From an uncultured Paraprevotella sp. (GTDB lineage Bacteria > Bacteroidota > Bacteroidia > Bacteroidales > Bacteroidaceae): 64,000 nucleotides of DNA. The notes under the pieces were generated by a model. It saw only the letters and a program-made list of their open reading frames with translations, searched no databases and was not told where the DNA came from. Where the stretch lies: NCBI GenBank assembly GCA_900546665.1, contig URDY01000001.1:233466-297465 (forward strand), read 5' to 3'. A program made the translations under genes and the position numbers. Numbering within the stretch: position 1 is the first letter of the stretch; each line of letters starts with the position of its first letter. Positions 8,771 to 18,402 of the stretch are shown in pieces.

Positions 8771-10537
8771 TTATGATTCTGTCCAATCCGGATTCTGTTC
8801 TACACCGTGATAGCGGATTTCATCCCAGGGAATGGGCAGATAATATTGCATCTTTTGGAAAATACGTACCCGTTGTGGAAAACGGTCCATATTGCTGATG
8901 GTATATTGGGTCGGTCGGCCGGACATTTGCACAATCTTTATTGCTTTAATCGGATTACTGCTTCCGTTCAGTTTTTCTTCTGCAATGCCCCAACGGAAAA
9001 TATCCCAGTAGGTCGTTTCTTCAAAAGCCATTTCTACGCGACGTTCATTGACCAGCTGATCCCATGTGAGTGTCGGGAGCGTGTTCATGTGTACCCGCTG
9101 CCGGATATCGTTCACTTTCTGAAGAGCTGTTCCTGTGTCGCCCAGCCGGAACATCACCTCTGCATAGTCCAGAAGAGCCTCTGCATATCGCCAGATGATA
9201 TAATTCTGGCTGCTGGCATAAGCTTCGTCGTTATTGATCTGTTGTTGTTCATTGACGAATTTACCCATATAATAACCGGTACGTGTGACTGCAGCAGTAG
9301 TAGATGTGCCGTAAGGCGTCAGATCTTCGCCTGCTACTTCTTCGTTACCGTTTCTGGTGTAATGGATATCCATAGCGTGTCCGTTGTAAGTAGAGCCGTC
9401 ATAAAGAATATTGGCGTAGAAACGATAGTCGCGTCCCTCATAAGGATTTTGAGGATCATAAGTCAATCCTTCTCTCATACCGTATTCGTCAACATGATTC
9501 TGGGTCGGTGTATAAGCACATGTTGTGCCTGTAAAATGAGGTGCTGCTGCATCACGATCGAGTTTGTGACCGAATCCGGTATCGTAGTTTCCGTCATCAG
9601 AATGTTGTACCTCCAAAATAGATTCCTGGCTGTTTTTAGTCAGGAATATTTTTCTGTATTCGTTCTTGATACCCTCCTGGGTAGTGCTTGTAATGGGAAC
9701 CAGCTGATAATAGTTGAGTGCAAACAGGTTTTCATAAGCCGTCTTGGCGGAATCCAACATCTCATGGGAACGGTCATCAGTAAATCCCAAATAAGATTTC
9801 TCCTTGTTTTGGAAAAACTCGCTGGAAGCCCATTGATAGGTTTTAGCTATAAGCATTAGTGCGGCTCCTTTTGTGATACGGCCTTTATCCGTACTTTCGT
9901 GCTCTACAGGAAGAATTCGTGCCGCTTCTTTGGCATCCTTGACGATGGCTGCTACCATTTCCGGATAGGATGCTCTGGGGTATTTTCTTGCGTCCTGAAG
10001 CGGGTCAAGTGGTTCCTGAATCAGCATGACTCCACCAAATTGTCTCCAAAGGATGAAATAATAATAAGCGCGGAAAAAATGAGCTTCACCTAGTATACGT
10101 TGTTTTTGTGATCCTTCTGCTATTTCATTTTGATTTTGGAACAGACGGTTGATGGATTGGATTTGTGAATAATATTTGCTCCAGTTAACTTGTGCCCAAT
10201 TGGTGATTTCCTGAGTATTGCTTTTTAACAGGTCACCATAACCGGCATTATAATAGTCAGTTTTGGATGGGACAACCTGATCACCGAACCATGGCATATA
10301 ATATCTTGACGCACTTTTAACCAATGCAATGGTTGTCGGTACGTAAGTTGAAAATCCGTTATTCATGTTCCTGTACCATGGTAGAATATATTCGTCCAAA
10401 AGCATGGAGTTTTTCCATACATCCTTTTCTGACATTTTGTCTACAGGAGCATCTCTGAACAAATCATCACACCCGGTCAGATTGAAAGCCAGTCCGGTGG
10501 TAATAAAAGCACAGAGTATGTATTTCTTAAGCTTCAT
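8771..10537 (-). CDS. SusD/RagB family nutrient-binding lipoprotein
   Basis: A 588-residue outer-membrane lipoprotein with lipobox LTGC (Cys23) followed by DD, typical for surface export. It has the SusD N-terminal segments (AEGSQKQRILGEAHFFRAYYY, residues about 140-160) and the C-terminal RagB signature (NYIIWRYAEALLDYAEV, LPTLTWDQLVNERRVEMAFE, YLPIPWDEIRYHG). SusD-like proteins lid the SusC transporter and bind its substrate. SusC ends 35 bases upstream, so the pair is co-transcribed. The substrate is not given by sequence; the neighbouring proteases suggest peptides rather than glycans, which is inference. Confidence 0.95.
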   Translation of the reverse strand: MKLKKYILCAFITTGLAFNLTGCDDLFRDAPVDKMSEKDVWKNSMLLDEYILPWYRNMNNGFSTYVPTTIALVKSASRYYMPWFGDQVVPSKTDYYNAGYGDLLKSNTQEITNWAQVNWSKYYSQIQSINRLFQNQNEIAEGSQKQRILGEAHFFRAYYYFILWRQFGGVMLIQEPLDPLQDARKYPRASYPEMVAAIVKDAKEAARILPVEHESTDKGRITKGAALMLIAKTYQWASSEFFQNKEKSYLGFTDDRSHEMLDSAKTAYENLFALNYYQLVPITSTTQEGIKNEYRKIFLTKNSQESILEVQHSDDGNYDTGFGHKLDRDAAAPHFTGTTCAYTPTQNHVDEYGMREGLTYDPQNPYEGRDYRFYANILYDGSTYNGHAMDIHYTRNGNEEVAGEDLTPYGTSTTAAVTRTGYYMGKFVNEQQQINNDEAYASSQNYIIWRYAEALLDYAEVMFRLGDTGTALQKVNDIRQRVHMNTLPTLTWDQLVNERRVEMAFEETTYWDIFRWGIAEEKLNGSSNPIKAIKIVQMSGRPTQYTISNMDRFPQRVRIFQKMQYYLPIPWDEIRYHGVEQNPDWTES

Positions 10538-10572
10538 AATACGTTTTTGTTTAAACGGTTAGACGTAAATTG

Positions 10573-13500
10573 TTAGAATCCTAAATTTAGCGTAATACCA
10601 TAAGACCGTTGTATGGGATAACCACGCAGAGATTCCGGATCCATACCGAGATCACTAATGGAAGACCATGTCAGGAGGTTGCTGCCTTGTAAAGCAATGC
10701 TGGCTGAATTGAGTTTGATTTTCTTAAGCAGTGCTGGTTGGAAGGCATAACCAATAGACAGTGATTTCAGACGCAGGAAATCGCAGTCTCTGATCCAGAA
10801 TGTAGATTCTTTGCGGTTGTTGTCATTAGCCGTGGCAAATTTGATTCGTGGCAAAGTTGCGTTAGGATTGTCTGATGACCAGCAGTCCGTGAGATGATAT
10901 TCCTGGAATCGCTGGAGACTACCGCTGTTGGTAGTATAAAGTTCTTTAATATTCTGCTGGTAGCCTGTAGCCCCCTGGAACATGGCATTGATGAAGAAAC
11001 CCTTGTAACTGGCACCCAGACGTATGCTGAAATTAAAATCAGGATTAGAGGAATTCTTGACGTAAATCATATCCTCTGTGGTCAGTTTTCCGTCGTTATT
11101 CTGATCCTTGTATTTGATATCACCGGGAGCCAGAGCCGCTTTATCAGCCTCACTCATGTTAGGCATGTAAGCGTCTATTTCTTCTTGTGACTGGAACAGT
11201 CCTTCTGCTTCGTACATAGCCCATACCATGCTGCTTCGTCCTACGCGTCTCAAATTAGGTGAAACAGAAGATTCGTCGCCGAAATTGAGGTATTTGTCAT
11301 CACTTTTAGCCAAAGTCAGATCCACATTGTATTTAACCTTTCCGATGGTATTACGGTGTGTAAGTGTCAAATCCCATCCCCACGCTTTCAGTTTGCTGAA
11401 GTTCATGTTGGGCACATTGCCTGACACACCAGTAGAAGGCGGGTAAAGATATGAGGGAGCTGCTGTGATCTTGTCTGTTTCAAAACGCCAGTAATATTCG
11501 AAGGTAAGTCCGAAACGGTTGTCCCAGAATCCAAGGTCAGTAGCTATATTGTAATCGTGTGATTTACCCCATGTCAGTTCTGGATTAGGATAATTTCCTG
11601 TGTTCATCACAATCCCCGGACGATAAATACCTCCGATATTATATCCTTCCCGAGTAGATTCCATGAAAGTGAGCAGATAAGCATATTCTCCGACCAGTCC
11701 GTCATCGCCTAACAGACCTGTTGAAGCACGGAATTTGACATTGGAAAGTACCTTCTGATTCCACTCCTTGAAAAACTTTTCATTAGAAAGTACCCAAGAA
11801 CCTGAAACGGAAGGGAAGAATCCCCACCGGTGGTCGGGATGGAAATAAGTGGAACCGTCCACACGGAAGCTGGCTTCAATGAAATAACGGTAATCATAGC
11901 CGTAGTTCAAACGCCCAATCAGTGACGCGCGCTGGTTGTATGCCTCGCTACCAATCAGTCGGGCAGAAACAGCCGTACCGATAATTTCGGGATAGATGGC
12001 AGCATTTTGGTTTTCGCCTGTCATGTACTGATTGTGTGTTTGCTGGTAGTTGGCTACGAGCATGGCACCTACGTCGTGTTTGGAATTAAATGTCCGGTTA
12101 TAGTTGATTCCGGCTTCGTACAGTTGGTTGTTGACGAATCGGTCAGTCTGTTCTACTGTAACCTTGGCTGTAGGATAGACCGTGTTAGGATCGATGGCAT
12201 AATCGCCGGTCTGAGCATCGTAGGTGTAAAGTGTGACAGGTTTGCTGAACGTTTTTTCCATGCGGTTGTTGTTGTCGAATGTAGCCCGTGCGTACATGGA
12301 AAGTCCTTTTACCCAAGGCAGTTCCCATTTCAGGTTAGCTGTAATGGTATTCATTCTTCCCGTATCCTTGATATAACCACCCAGTCCTTCTACATTGATG
12401 AGCGGATTGCTGCCATCTATGCTGGCCATATAACCGTTACTGAATCTGAGAACCTGAAGCGGTGAGAAATTATAAGCGGCATCAATGGTTGTATAACTGG
12501 AATTTTTGCTGTCCGTACGTGCTCCCATAATGTCAAGTGAGAGTACGAGTCCTTTGGTTAGTGTGGCGTCAAGTTTGGCTGAATAGTTGAACCGGTCGCG
12601 GTTGACTCCACTGTATAAGCCCTGTGAATGGGTATATCCTCCAGATATGTAGTATTTCAGAAACTGGTTACCGCCGTTTGCAGATACACTGTGAGTGGTG
12701 GAGTAACCTATATTGTCAAGATAATCCAGCAGATCCTCGTCACCATAAAGATTAGGATTGGAGTGAGTCCGGATTTGTTCCAGCTGTTCCGGAGTGTAAG
12801 CCGTATTTGTCGTTCCTGGAGTATTTTCGACAGCTTTGTTATAAAGCAGGGCATAATTATAAGCATCCAGGAATTCTGGCAATTGGGTTGCCTGCTGGAT
12901 ATTCATTTGTCCCCGGTAGTTGACGGATACTTTTTGGTTGCCGGCTGCCCGTTTGGTTTGTACCAGGATAACGCCGTTGGCAGCTCTCGCACCATATACA
13001 GCTGCTGCAGCAGCATCCTTCAGGATAGATATGCTTTCTATATCATCAGGATTAAGGTCGGAAAGTCTCATCTCTCCGTCACTGGTATTGGTACCGAAGC
13101 GTGGTACACCATCAATGACCAATAGTGGAGAATTGTTGATACCTCTGATATGCAGATTGGCTTCTTTGGCGCTACTCGGGTCGCCGGTAGTCTGCATTAC
13201 CTGCAGACCGGCTACCTGTCCGTAAAGCGCTTCGTCAAGATTGGCCGTAGGCATACTGAGCAAATCTTCGCTTTTGATGGTTTCAATAGATCCTGTGAGT
13301 GAGGATTTTTTCTGTGTACCATATCCGATAACGACCAGTTCGTCGAGTTCCTGTGCATCATCTTCAAGTCGGATGACCAGGTTTTTTTGTCCGGGTTTTA
13401 CTTTCACATATTGTGTCTTGTAGCCCAGAAAAGACACAACCAGTTCTGTGCCGCTTTCCGGAATAGTAAAGTTTCCGTCAAGGTCTGTTACAGCTGCAGC

Positions 13501-13653
13501 CTTGTCATTTTTCCATCTGACATGGGCGCCGATAACTGTTTCACCACCGCGGTCGATGACCTTACCTTTAAGCATAGGTAGGGCATTCTGTGCGTCTATA
13601 TTTCCACAGATCAGCGCTGCTGTAATGAGTGTATAGATACTTTTATGTTTCAT
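10573..13653 (-). CDS. SusC/RagA family TonB-linked outer-membrane transporter
   Basis: A 1026-residue TonB-dependent barrel. Order: signal peptide (to about residue 22, NIDAQ); carboxypeptidase-regulatory-like domain (LKGKVIDRGGETVIGAHV to VVSFLGYKTQYV, about 28-92); TonB-box region (ELDELVVIGYGTQKKSSLTG, about 100-120); plug (LLVIDGVPRF, SISILKDAAAAAVYGARAAN); then a 22-strand-type barrel ending GITLNLGF with the terminal aromatic residue. It imports substrate delivered by the SusD partner, powered by TonB/ExbBD encoded elsewhere. It follows the zinc protease gene by 15 bases, so protease, SusC, SusD and the 298-aa protein form one likely operon. Confidence 0.96.
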   Translation of the reverse strand: MKHKSIYTLITAALICGNIDAQNALPMLKGKVIDRGGETVIGAHVRWKNDKAAAVTDLDGNFTIPESGTELVVSFLGYKTQYVKVKPGQKNLVIRLEDDAQELDELVVIGYGTQKKSSLTGSIETIKSEDLLSMPTANLDEALYGQVAGLQVMQTTGDPSSAKEANLHIRGINNSPLLVIDGVPRFGTNTSDGEMRLSDLNPDDIESISILKDAAAAAVYGARAANGVILVQTKRAAGNQKVSVNYRGQMNIQQATQLPEFLDAYNYALLYNKAVENTPGTTNTAYTPEQLEQIRTHSNPNLYGDEDLLDYLDNIGYSTTHSVSANGGNQFLKYYISGGYTHSQGLYSGVNRDRFNYSAKLDATLTKGLVLSLDIMGARTDSKNSSYTTIDAAYNFSPLQVLRFSNGYMASIDGSNPLINVEGLGGYIKDTGRMNTITANLKWELPWVKGLSMYARATFDNNNRMEKTFSKPVTLYTYDAQTGDYAIDPNTVYPTAKVTVEQTDRFVNNQLYEAGINYNRTFNSKHDVGAMLVANYQQTHNQYMTGENQNAAIYPEIIGTAVSARLIGSEAYNQRASLIGRLNYGYDYRYFIEASFRVDGSTYFHPDHRWGFFPSVSGSWVLSNEKFFKEWNQKVLSNVKFRASTGLLGDDGLVGEYAYLLTFMESTREGYNIGGIYRPGIVMNTGNYPNPELTWGKSHDYNIATDLGFWDNRFGLTFEYYWRFETDKITAAPSYLYPPSTGVSGNVPNMNFSKLKAWGWDLTLTHRNTIGKVKYNVDLTLAKSDDKYLNFGDESSVSPNLRRVGRSSMVWAMYEAEGLFQSQEEIDAYMPNMSEADKAALAPGDIKYKDQNNDGKLTTEDMIYVKNSSNPDFNFSIRLGASYKGFFINAMFQGATGYQQNIKELYTTNSGSLQRFQEYHLTDCWSSDNPNATLPRIKFATANDNNRKESTFWIRDCDFLRLKSLSIGYAFQPALLKKIKLNSASIALQGSNLLTWSSISDLGMDPESLRGYPIQRSYGITLNLGF

Positions 13654-13668
13654 GACAATGAAAATTCG

Positions 13669-16242
13669 TTAGTTGGATAGAATACGTTCAATAAGAAGGA
13701 TCTGATAATCATAGAAGTCTTTTGTACTTCCTGTTGCTCCTCCCTTACGTGCTTTATACAGAGCTAATACTTTTTTTAACCGGCCGGTCATGATTGCTCC
13801 TATCCGTTCCTTTGTCAGAGTAGGTAGTCCGAAATTGATTCGGGCAAAATCTGTTGATGGCCCAAGTGCGCAGCATCCGAAAGATTCTTCGGGCAGTGTC
13901 GCTGCTGTTTCTTCTGCCAGTGAAGTTGTTGATTTGGCAGCCTGCTGGCTGAGTCCCGAATTCTTGATCATGATATTGATGGCGGCAGCTTGCAGATTCT
14001 GTTCTACATCAGACAATTTTCCTCCTTCCGGTGCTTTAAACAGGTTCTTGGTGACGTCCTCAAGGTAATTTTCGAGTGTGTAGTTCTTTTGGGCATCCAC
14101 CATTCCTCCTTCCTGTATGCGGTACAAGGTGGCAGAATTGATCAGGCCGCTGATGATCATGTCTTGCAGTTTGTCGTTGGCGTTCAGGTTGATTTCAAAC
14201 TTGCCGATCAGATTCTTGTCGGTCAGCCAGTCACTGTAAGTTCTGGCCTCGTTCAGCAACCAAAGCATTGCTTTATGCTGAGTGTCGCGGTCTATATAAT
14301 GTTTTGAGGTTTTTTTACCATCTCCTTGTCTGACTTCTTCAAACCGTATTCCTCCGATATAAGGCATCACATGGCGTACGTATCGGGTATACTGATTGAC
14401 TATTTCACGATACATGTTTTCCATTTCATCATATCGTTCACCCGGCTCTTTGTTCCATTCTTCAAGATTCTTCATTAAGATCTTAAGGTTCTTGATTCCA
14501 TAATCACCGGCTTTCATGTGGTCATTACCCAAGTCTTCGGTCTGGTCTGTCGGGTCGACAGTTCCGAATAATTGCTGGGCGCCGAACTCATACATGGGGT
14601 CATTAGACTTTTCTGCTATCCATTTGTCCAATGTCTGCTTTTCGTCTTCGGGTGAAGAGGTATTCGGGATTAGTCTGTATCCCCAATTGATGGCATAAAT
14701 ATCATAAACGCCTAAGACAGGTGGAGTAAGTTTGACACCTTTTTCCACGTCACCGGGTTGAGCGATGAAGTTATTACGCGCATAGTCCATGATACTTGGT
14801 GTGGTACCATATTTCTGAGTAAAGACAGGATTGCGTAAAGAGTCGGTAGAGAAGGAATAACTTGCGCCCATGTTGTGCATCAGGCCCAAGGTATGGCCTA
14901 TCTCATGTGCGGCTGCGTAACGGATGGATTCACGCATGACATCATCATCAAAAACCTGTTTTCTGACTCTTGGGTCTACGGCACCGGTTTGAACGAATCT
15001 CCAGTTATGGAGCAGTGAAATAATGTTGTGATACCAAATCACGTCTCCAGTCAGAATCTCACCGGTTCTGGGGTCTATATGACTTGGTCCCATTGCATTA
15101 GCAGTGGGTGAGGCGGCATATTTAAAACAGCTGTAGCGCATGTCGTCAGGGTCGAAGTTTGGATCATCCTTCGGATAATCTACCGCTTTGATGGCATTCT
15201 TGAAGCCGGCTGTCTCAAAAGCGATGTTCCAGTCTTCGATACCTTGTTTAATGGCAGAACGCCATTTCTCAGGAAAGGCAGAGTCTACGTAAAATACGAT
15301 AGGTTTTACAGGCTCGACCAGTTCCCCCTTAAAATATCGTTCGAGATCTTCTTGTTTAGGTTCTAAACGCCAACGATGGATATACGTGCGACGTTCGAGG
15401 CGATCTTTATTTGTGGTATAAATACTCTTGTCAGAATAGAAATATCCTACACGGTTGTCTTGAAGACGCATCTTCATTGGCTCTTCAGGTAAAGCGAACA
15501 AAGAGCGATGCATAATTACAGAATATGGCTGTCCCAATGGTGAAAGGGTAAATGAAAGTCTGCTCTTTATTTCTATATTGCCCGGAAAAGATTTTGAGCT
15601 GATGATTCCGGATGCATCTGATACAAAGGTTCCCTTAAGAGCACTCTTTCCTCCTAACAGTTTGCTTAGAGGATTGTCGGTCTTTATAGGGCTGATACAT
15701 TTTTCGTTGCCGCCGAAAAAGGACGTCACGTCAATTACCACATTTTTTCCGTTTGAAGCGACGATCTTGAACCCTTTGATGACGGGATCGTAGAAATTCT
15801 TATTGAAAGCAGAGCGCATGGGATCTGTTGGAGAAACAATATCATCACTCTGGATTTCATGCATATAAACATTTCGTTCATCTTTCGTGAAACGGATTAA
15901 TAAAGGTTGGGTCGCTATTTGTCCGGCCACATATTCCTGTGTGTTGCTTATCGCAGCAACACGGTTGGCTAAAATATATATGTGGTTAAATGCTGAATCG
16001 GGGATTTCAAAATATAGTTTACCTTCTTTGGCATTATACAGGGTGGTGAAAAGTCCTTTCTGTGTGGCCGCGTTTTTACTTATTTTTTTATAGTCAGCAT
16101 TTACTGTGTCTTTTACGAGAGCTGCCATTGCAGCTTTGTTCTTCTTGTCTTTCCGTCGGGCTTCTGTCGTAGGGCAGATGACTAAGGCTGACAAGAGTAA
16201 AAGACATATTTTAGTTTCTCTTTTCATAATCGGTTTTTTCAC
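13669..16242 (-). CDS. secreted zinc-dependent metalloprotease (DUF5117/DUF5118/DUF4953 type)
   Basis: An 857-residue exported protease. The N-terminal signal (LLLLSALVICPTTEA) precedes a DUF5118-like stretch, a DUF5117-like domain (YNAKEGKLYFEIPDSAFNH; RSAFNKNFYDPVIKG) and the catalytic DUF4953-like domain with the metzincin motif HEIGHTLGLMHN at about residue 444 (HExxHxxGxxH). The C-terminal half contains YRIQEGGMVDAQKN and GCCALGPSTDFARINFGLP. It should hydrolyse proteins in the periplasm or at the surface. The gene ends 15 bases before SusC, linking proteolysis directly to a SusC/SusD transporter. Family assignment is firm; the substrate is unknown. Confidence 0.9.
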   Translation of the reverse strand: MKKPIMKRETKICLLLLSALVICPTTEARRKDKKNKAAMAALVKDTVNADYKKISKNAATQKGLFTTLYNAKEGKLYFEIPDSAFNHIYILANRVAAISNTQEYVAGQIATQPLLIRFTKDERNVYMHEIQSDDIVSPTDPMRSAFNKNFYDPVIKGFKIVASNGKNVVIDVTSFFGGNEKCISPIKTDNPLSKLLGGKSALKGTFVSDASGIISSKSFPGNIEIKSRLSFTLSPLGQPYSVIMHRSLFALPEEPMKMRLQDNRVGYFYSDKSIYTTNKDRLERRTYIHRWRLEPKQEDLERYFKGELVEPVKPIVFYVDSAFPEKWRSAIKQGIEDWNIAFETAGFKNAIKAVDYPKDDPNFDPDDMRYSCFKYAASPTANAMGPSHIDPRTGEILTGDVIWYHNIISLLHNWRFVQTGAVDPRVRKQVFDDDVMRESIRYAAAHEIGHTLGLMHNMGASYSFSTDSLRNPVFTQKYGTTPSIMDYARNNFIAQPGDVEKGVKLTPPVLGVYDIYAINWGYRLIPNTSSPEDEKQTLDKWIAEKSNDPMYEFGAQQLFGTVDPTDQTEDLGNDHMKAGDYGIKNLKILMKNLEEWNKEPGERYDEMENMYREIVNQYTRYVRHVMPYIGGIRFEEVRQGDGKKTSKHYIDRDTQHKAMLWLLNEARTYSDWLTDKNLIGKFEINLNANDKLQDMIISGLINSATLYRIQEGGMVDAQKNYTLENYLEDVTKNLFKAPEGGKLSDVEQNLQAAAINIMIKNSGLSQQAAKSTTSLAEETAATLPEESFGCCALGPSTDFARINFGLPTLTKERIGAIMTGRLKKVLALYKARKGGATGSTKDFYDYQILLIERILSN

Positions 16243-16269
16243 TTGAGATGTTGATGTTTGAAATTATTT

Positions 16270-16308
16270 AAAGAGGAGAATGAGAGTTGTTGGTCTATTC
16301 TCCTCTTT
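16270..16308. terminator. hairpin between LRR gene and protease gene
   Basis: A perfect 12-bp stem (AAAGAGGAGAAT with ATTCTCCTCTTT) around a 15-base loop. The T-run follows on the plus strand; on the minus strand the stem is followed by AAATAATTT. It may partly end the LRR transcript, or act as an attenuator ahead of the protease-SusCD genes. Confidence 0.55.
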
Positions 16309-16319
16309 TTTGATTAATA

Positions 16320-17708
16320 TTATTGTGCAATTACTTTATAAGCTGTTCCGTTTACAGAAATAATATAAAGTCCCGGACGAAGGTTCAATTGCATCTGATT
16401 GCTCTTGCAAATATTATGGCTAAGAACCTGTCCGTTGATGTTAGATACGGTTACTTCTGCATTTAAAGGCAATTGCAGAAGTGATACATAACCATTGTCT
16501 ATTCGGATTACAACTTGATTGGCATTAGCTTCTGTAACGCCGTCTCCATTATCTGTAATAGTGGTTTCAGTTGTCTTGAAAGTATTGCTACCGCTGAATT
16601 TAGGAAAAGCGTTGCTTTCCATTACACAATAAACAGGCTGTGCAGGAGCTGCAATGAAAGTGAACACACCGTCTGCTTCAGTATAATAGGTCGCAGGGTC
16701 AAGAACCTCTCCATTCTGAGTATACCATGTATAAGTTGTGGCTTGGGGTTCTCCGGCTAAACCTGTAATGTTGTTTTGTGCAGACAGGTCTAATGCTTCT
16801 CCAACCGCAATAGATTCTGCGACAGGCATTGCATTCTGTGGTGCATAGGTATATGTCTTGCATGGCAGAGCTGGCAATGTAGCTAATGTGAAGTTGTTTT
16901 TGCTGCAATTGACGCTCTTTGTGACGTTGTCTGCATACAGTGAAGTCAATTGGTTGCTCATGCAGAACAAGCTTTCCAAAGCGTCACAACCAGTTACATC
17001 CAATGTCGTAAGTTGATTGCCGTTGAGACTCGCATAAGTCAGTTTATCATTATTGCTTAAGTCAATTGAGGTCAGTCCGGCATTAAGTAAATACAAGCTT
17101 TTTAATTCTGTATTTTTACTCAAGTCTATATTAGTCAGGTTGTTATTACTAAGATAGATTGTGGTTAGTGCGGTATTCTGACTTAAGTCAATCTCAGTCA
17201 GTTTCATGTTTTGGGCATTGAGTGATGTGAGTTTTGTGTTCGCTGACAAATCAAGAGCTGTAATAGGATTGTTGTAGCAATTTAATTTTGTCAGATTGAC
17301 GTTTTTGCTGACATCCAGTTTGGTCAATGCATTGGTGTAGACACTTAAATCAGTGAGGTCCGGTGCATTTGATACGTCAATACTGGTAACTTGGGCGCCA
17401 TCTACACGAGAACTGCAATCTAAACTTGCAATGCCTTCACCATAGATTTTGATCACTCCTGTACCAGTTGGTACGCCGGTGATTGTAGTTGTTGATCCGT
17501 ATTCATCAGCAAGTGCGATTTCTTCCGTTTCAACAAGATTACCGTCTCCCCAGTCAATCTGAAGTTTGACTCCGATCTTGTTTGCTGCAATATACAGGTT
17601 ACGTTCATTGCCATCAACACCAGCTGTGAACTCTATGCTTGGAGTGGTTTGGGCGTTTATGGACAAACAAAATAAAATAAAAACGAATGAGAGTAAATAC
17701 TTTTTCAT
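16320..17708 (-). CDS. secreted leucine-rich-repeat protein with C-terminal sorting-like domain
   Basis: A 462-residue exported protein (signal peptide MKKYLLSFVFILFCLSINAQ). From about residue 105 to 270 it has roughly eight 21-residue repeats of the form LTxIDLSxNxxLxxLxxxx, for example LTNIDLSKNTELKSLYLL, a BspA-like or internalin-like solenoid. A beta-rich region follows, then a terminal domain (VTVSNINGQVLSHN, LNLRPGLYIISVNG) like that of the 298-aa protein. Such solenoids bind proteins; the ligand is unknown. A promoter at 17819-17850 precedes it, and a hairpin separates it from the protease 77 bases downstream. Confidence 0.85.
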   Translation of the reverse strand: MKKYLLSFVFILFCLSINAQTTPSIEFTAGVDGNERNLYIAANKIGVKLQIDWGDGNLVETEEIALADEYGSTTTITGVPTGTGVIKIYGEGIASLDCSSRVDGAQVTSIDVSNAPDLTDLSVYTNALTKLDVSKNVNLTKLNCYNNPITALDLSANTKLTSLNAQNMKLTEIDLSQNTALTTIYLSNNNLTNIDLSKNTELKSLYLLNAGLTSIDLSNNDKLTYASLNGNQLTTLDVTGCDALESLFCMSNQLTSLYADNVTKSVNCSKNNFTLATLPALPCKTYTYAPQNAMPVAESIAVGEALDLSAQNNITGLAGEPQATTYTWYTQNGEVLDPATYYTEADGVFTFIAAPAQPVYCVMESNAFPKFSGSNTFKTTETTITDNGDGVTEANANQVVIRIDNGYVSLLQLPLNAEVTVSNINGQVLSHNICKSNQMQLNLRPGLYIISVNGTAYKVIAQ

Positions 17709-17818
17709 AGGCTTATGTTTTTTAGATTATGAAAATGTTTAATTATTTGGTTTTTTTGAACTTACAGAGCCTACAGAATAAATTTGATATTAATTACGGG
17801 GTTTAGTTATACTATACT

Positions 17819-17850
17819 CAAAGATAGGCAAAAAGGATGAAATGAGCAAA
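17819..17850 (-). promoter_or_regulatory. promoter of the LRR/protease/SusCD genes
   Basis: On the minus strand, TTTG (17850-17847) is followed after 20 bases by TATCTTTG (17826-17819), an exact Bacteroidetes -33/-7 pair. The LRR start is 110 bases downstream, leaving a long untranslated leader. Confidence 0.7.
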
Positions 17851-18367
17851 TAATCAATTGTTTTTTGGTATGAATTAATAATAAAAGCGGTTTTATGGTT
17901 ATTAAATGGGCTAAATTGCTATACAGACATGACATAAACATCATCACAGTCTTTCATACTGTCAATTTGGAAAACTGCGGTATGGCATCATTTTCCTGAT
18001 AGACCGGATGCTCTCAAAAGCAATGACCTGTTCCATATTTATTGCTGGAGCATATACCTTATATCATCTCTGAATATCTTTTCTGTAAAATTCCTTTATA
18101 TCAGTATATAACAGATTTATATTTTGAATGTTGAGCGTGAATGTTCGTCCTTTACACATCAACCTCTTTCTGCCTTCACATTAATCCACAAGGTAAAGGT
18201 AAAAACTGAAAATATCCTTTGTGGGAGAAAATGTACGGACATGCGACATGATGATAAAGACCTTTAGATTTTATGTCTTATTAACATAAAATGGGTAAAA
18301 AAAGTGTTAGAATTCAATGAAAAAGAAAAAAGTGATGTCGAAAAACAGTGTTGCATTGAAAAATGAA
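17851..18367. other. intergenic region, no gene seen
   Basis: About 520 AT-rich bases between divergent promoters. No ORF, tRNA or known RNA fold was recognised. A small RNA is possible but nothing in the sequence demonstrates it. Confidence 0.5.
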
Positions 18368-18375
18368 TATCTTTG
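18368..18375 (+). promoter_or_regulatory. -7 box for the M6 protease gene
   Basis: TATCTTTG, an exact match, 27 bases before the ATG at 18403. It shows that the in-frame TTG at 18373 lies inside the promoter and is not the start. Confidence 0.65.
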
Positions 18376-18402
18376 TATCAATTACCATTGATTTATGCAA
18401 CT

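Noticed and set aside
8807..9859. 350-codon plus-strand frame
   Set aside because: Antisense to the SusD gene, whose motifs and length are clear.
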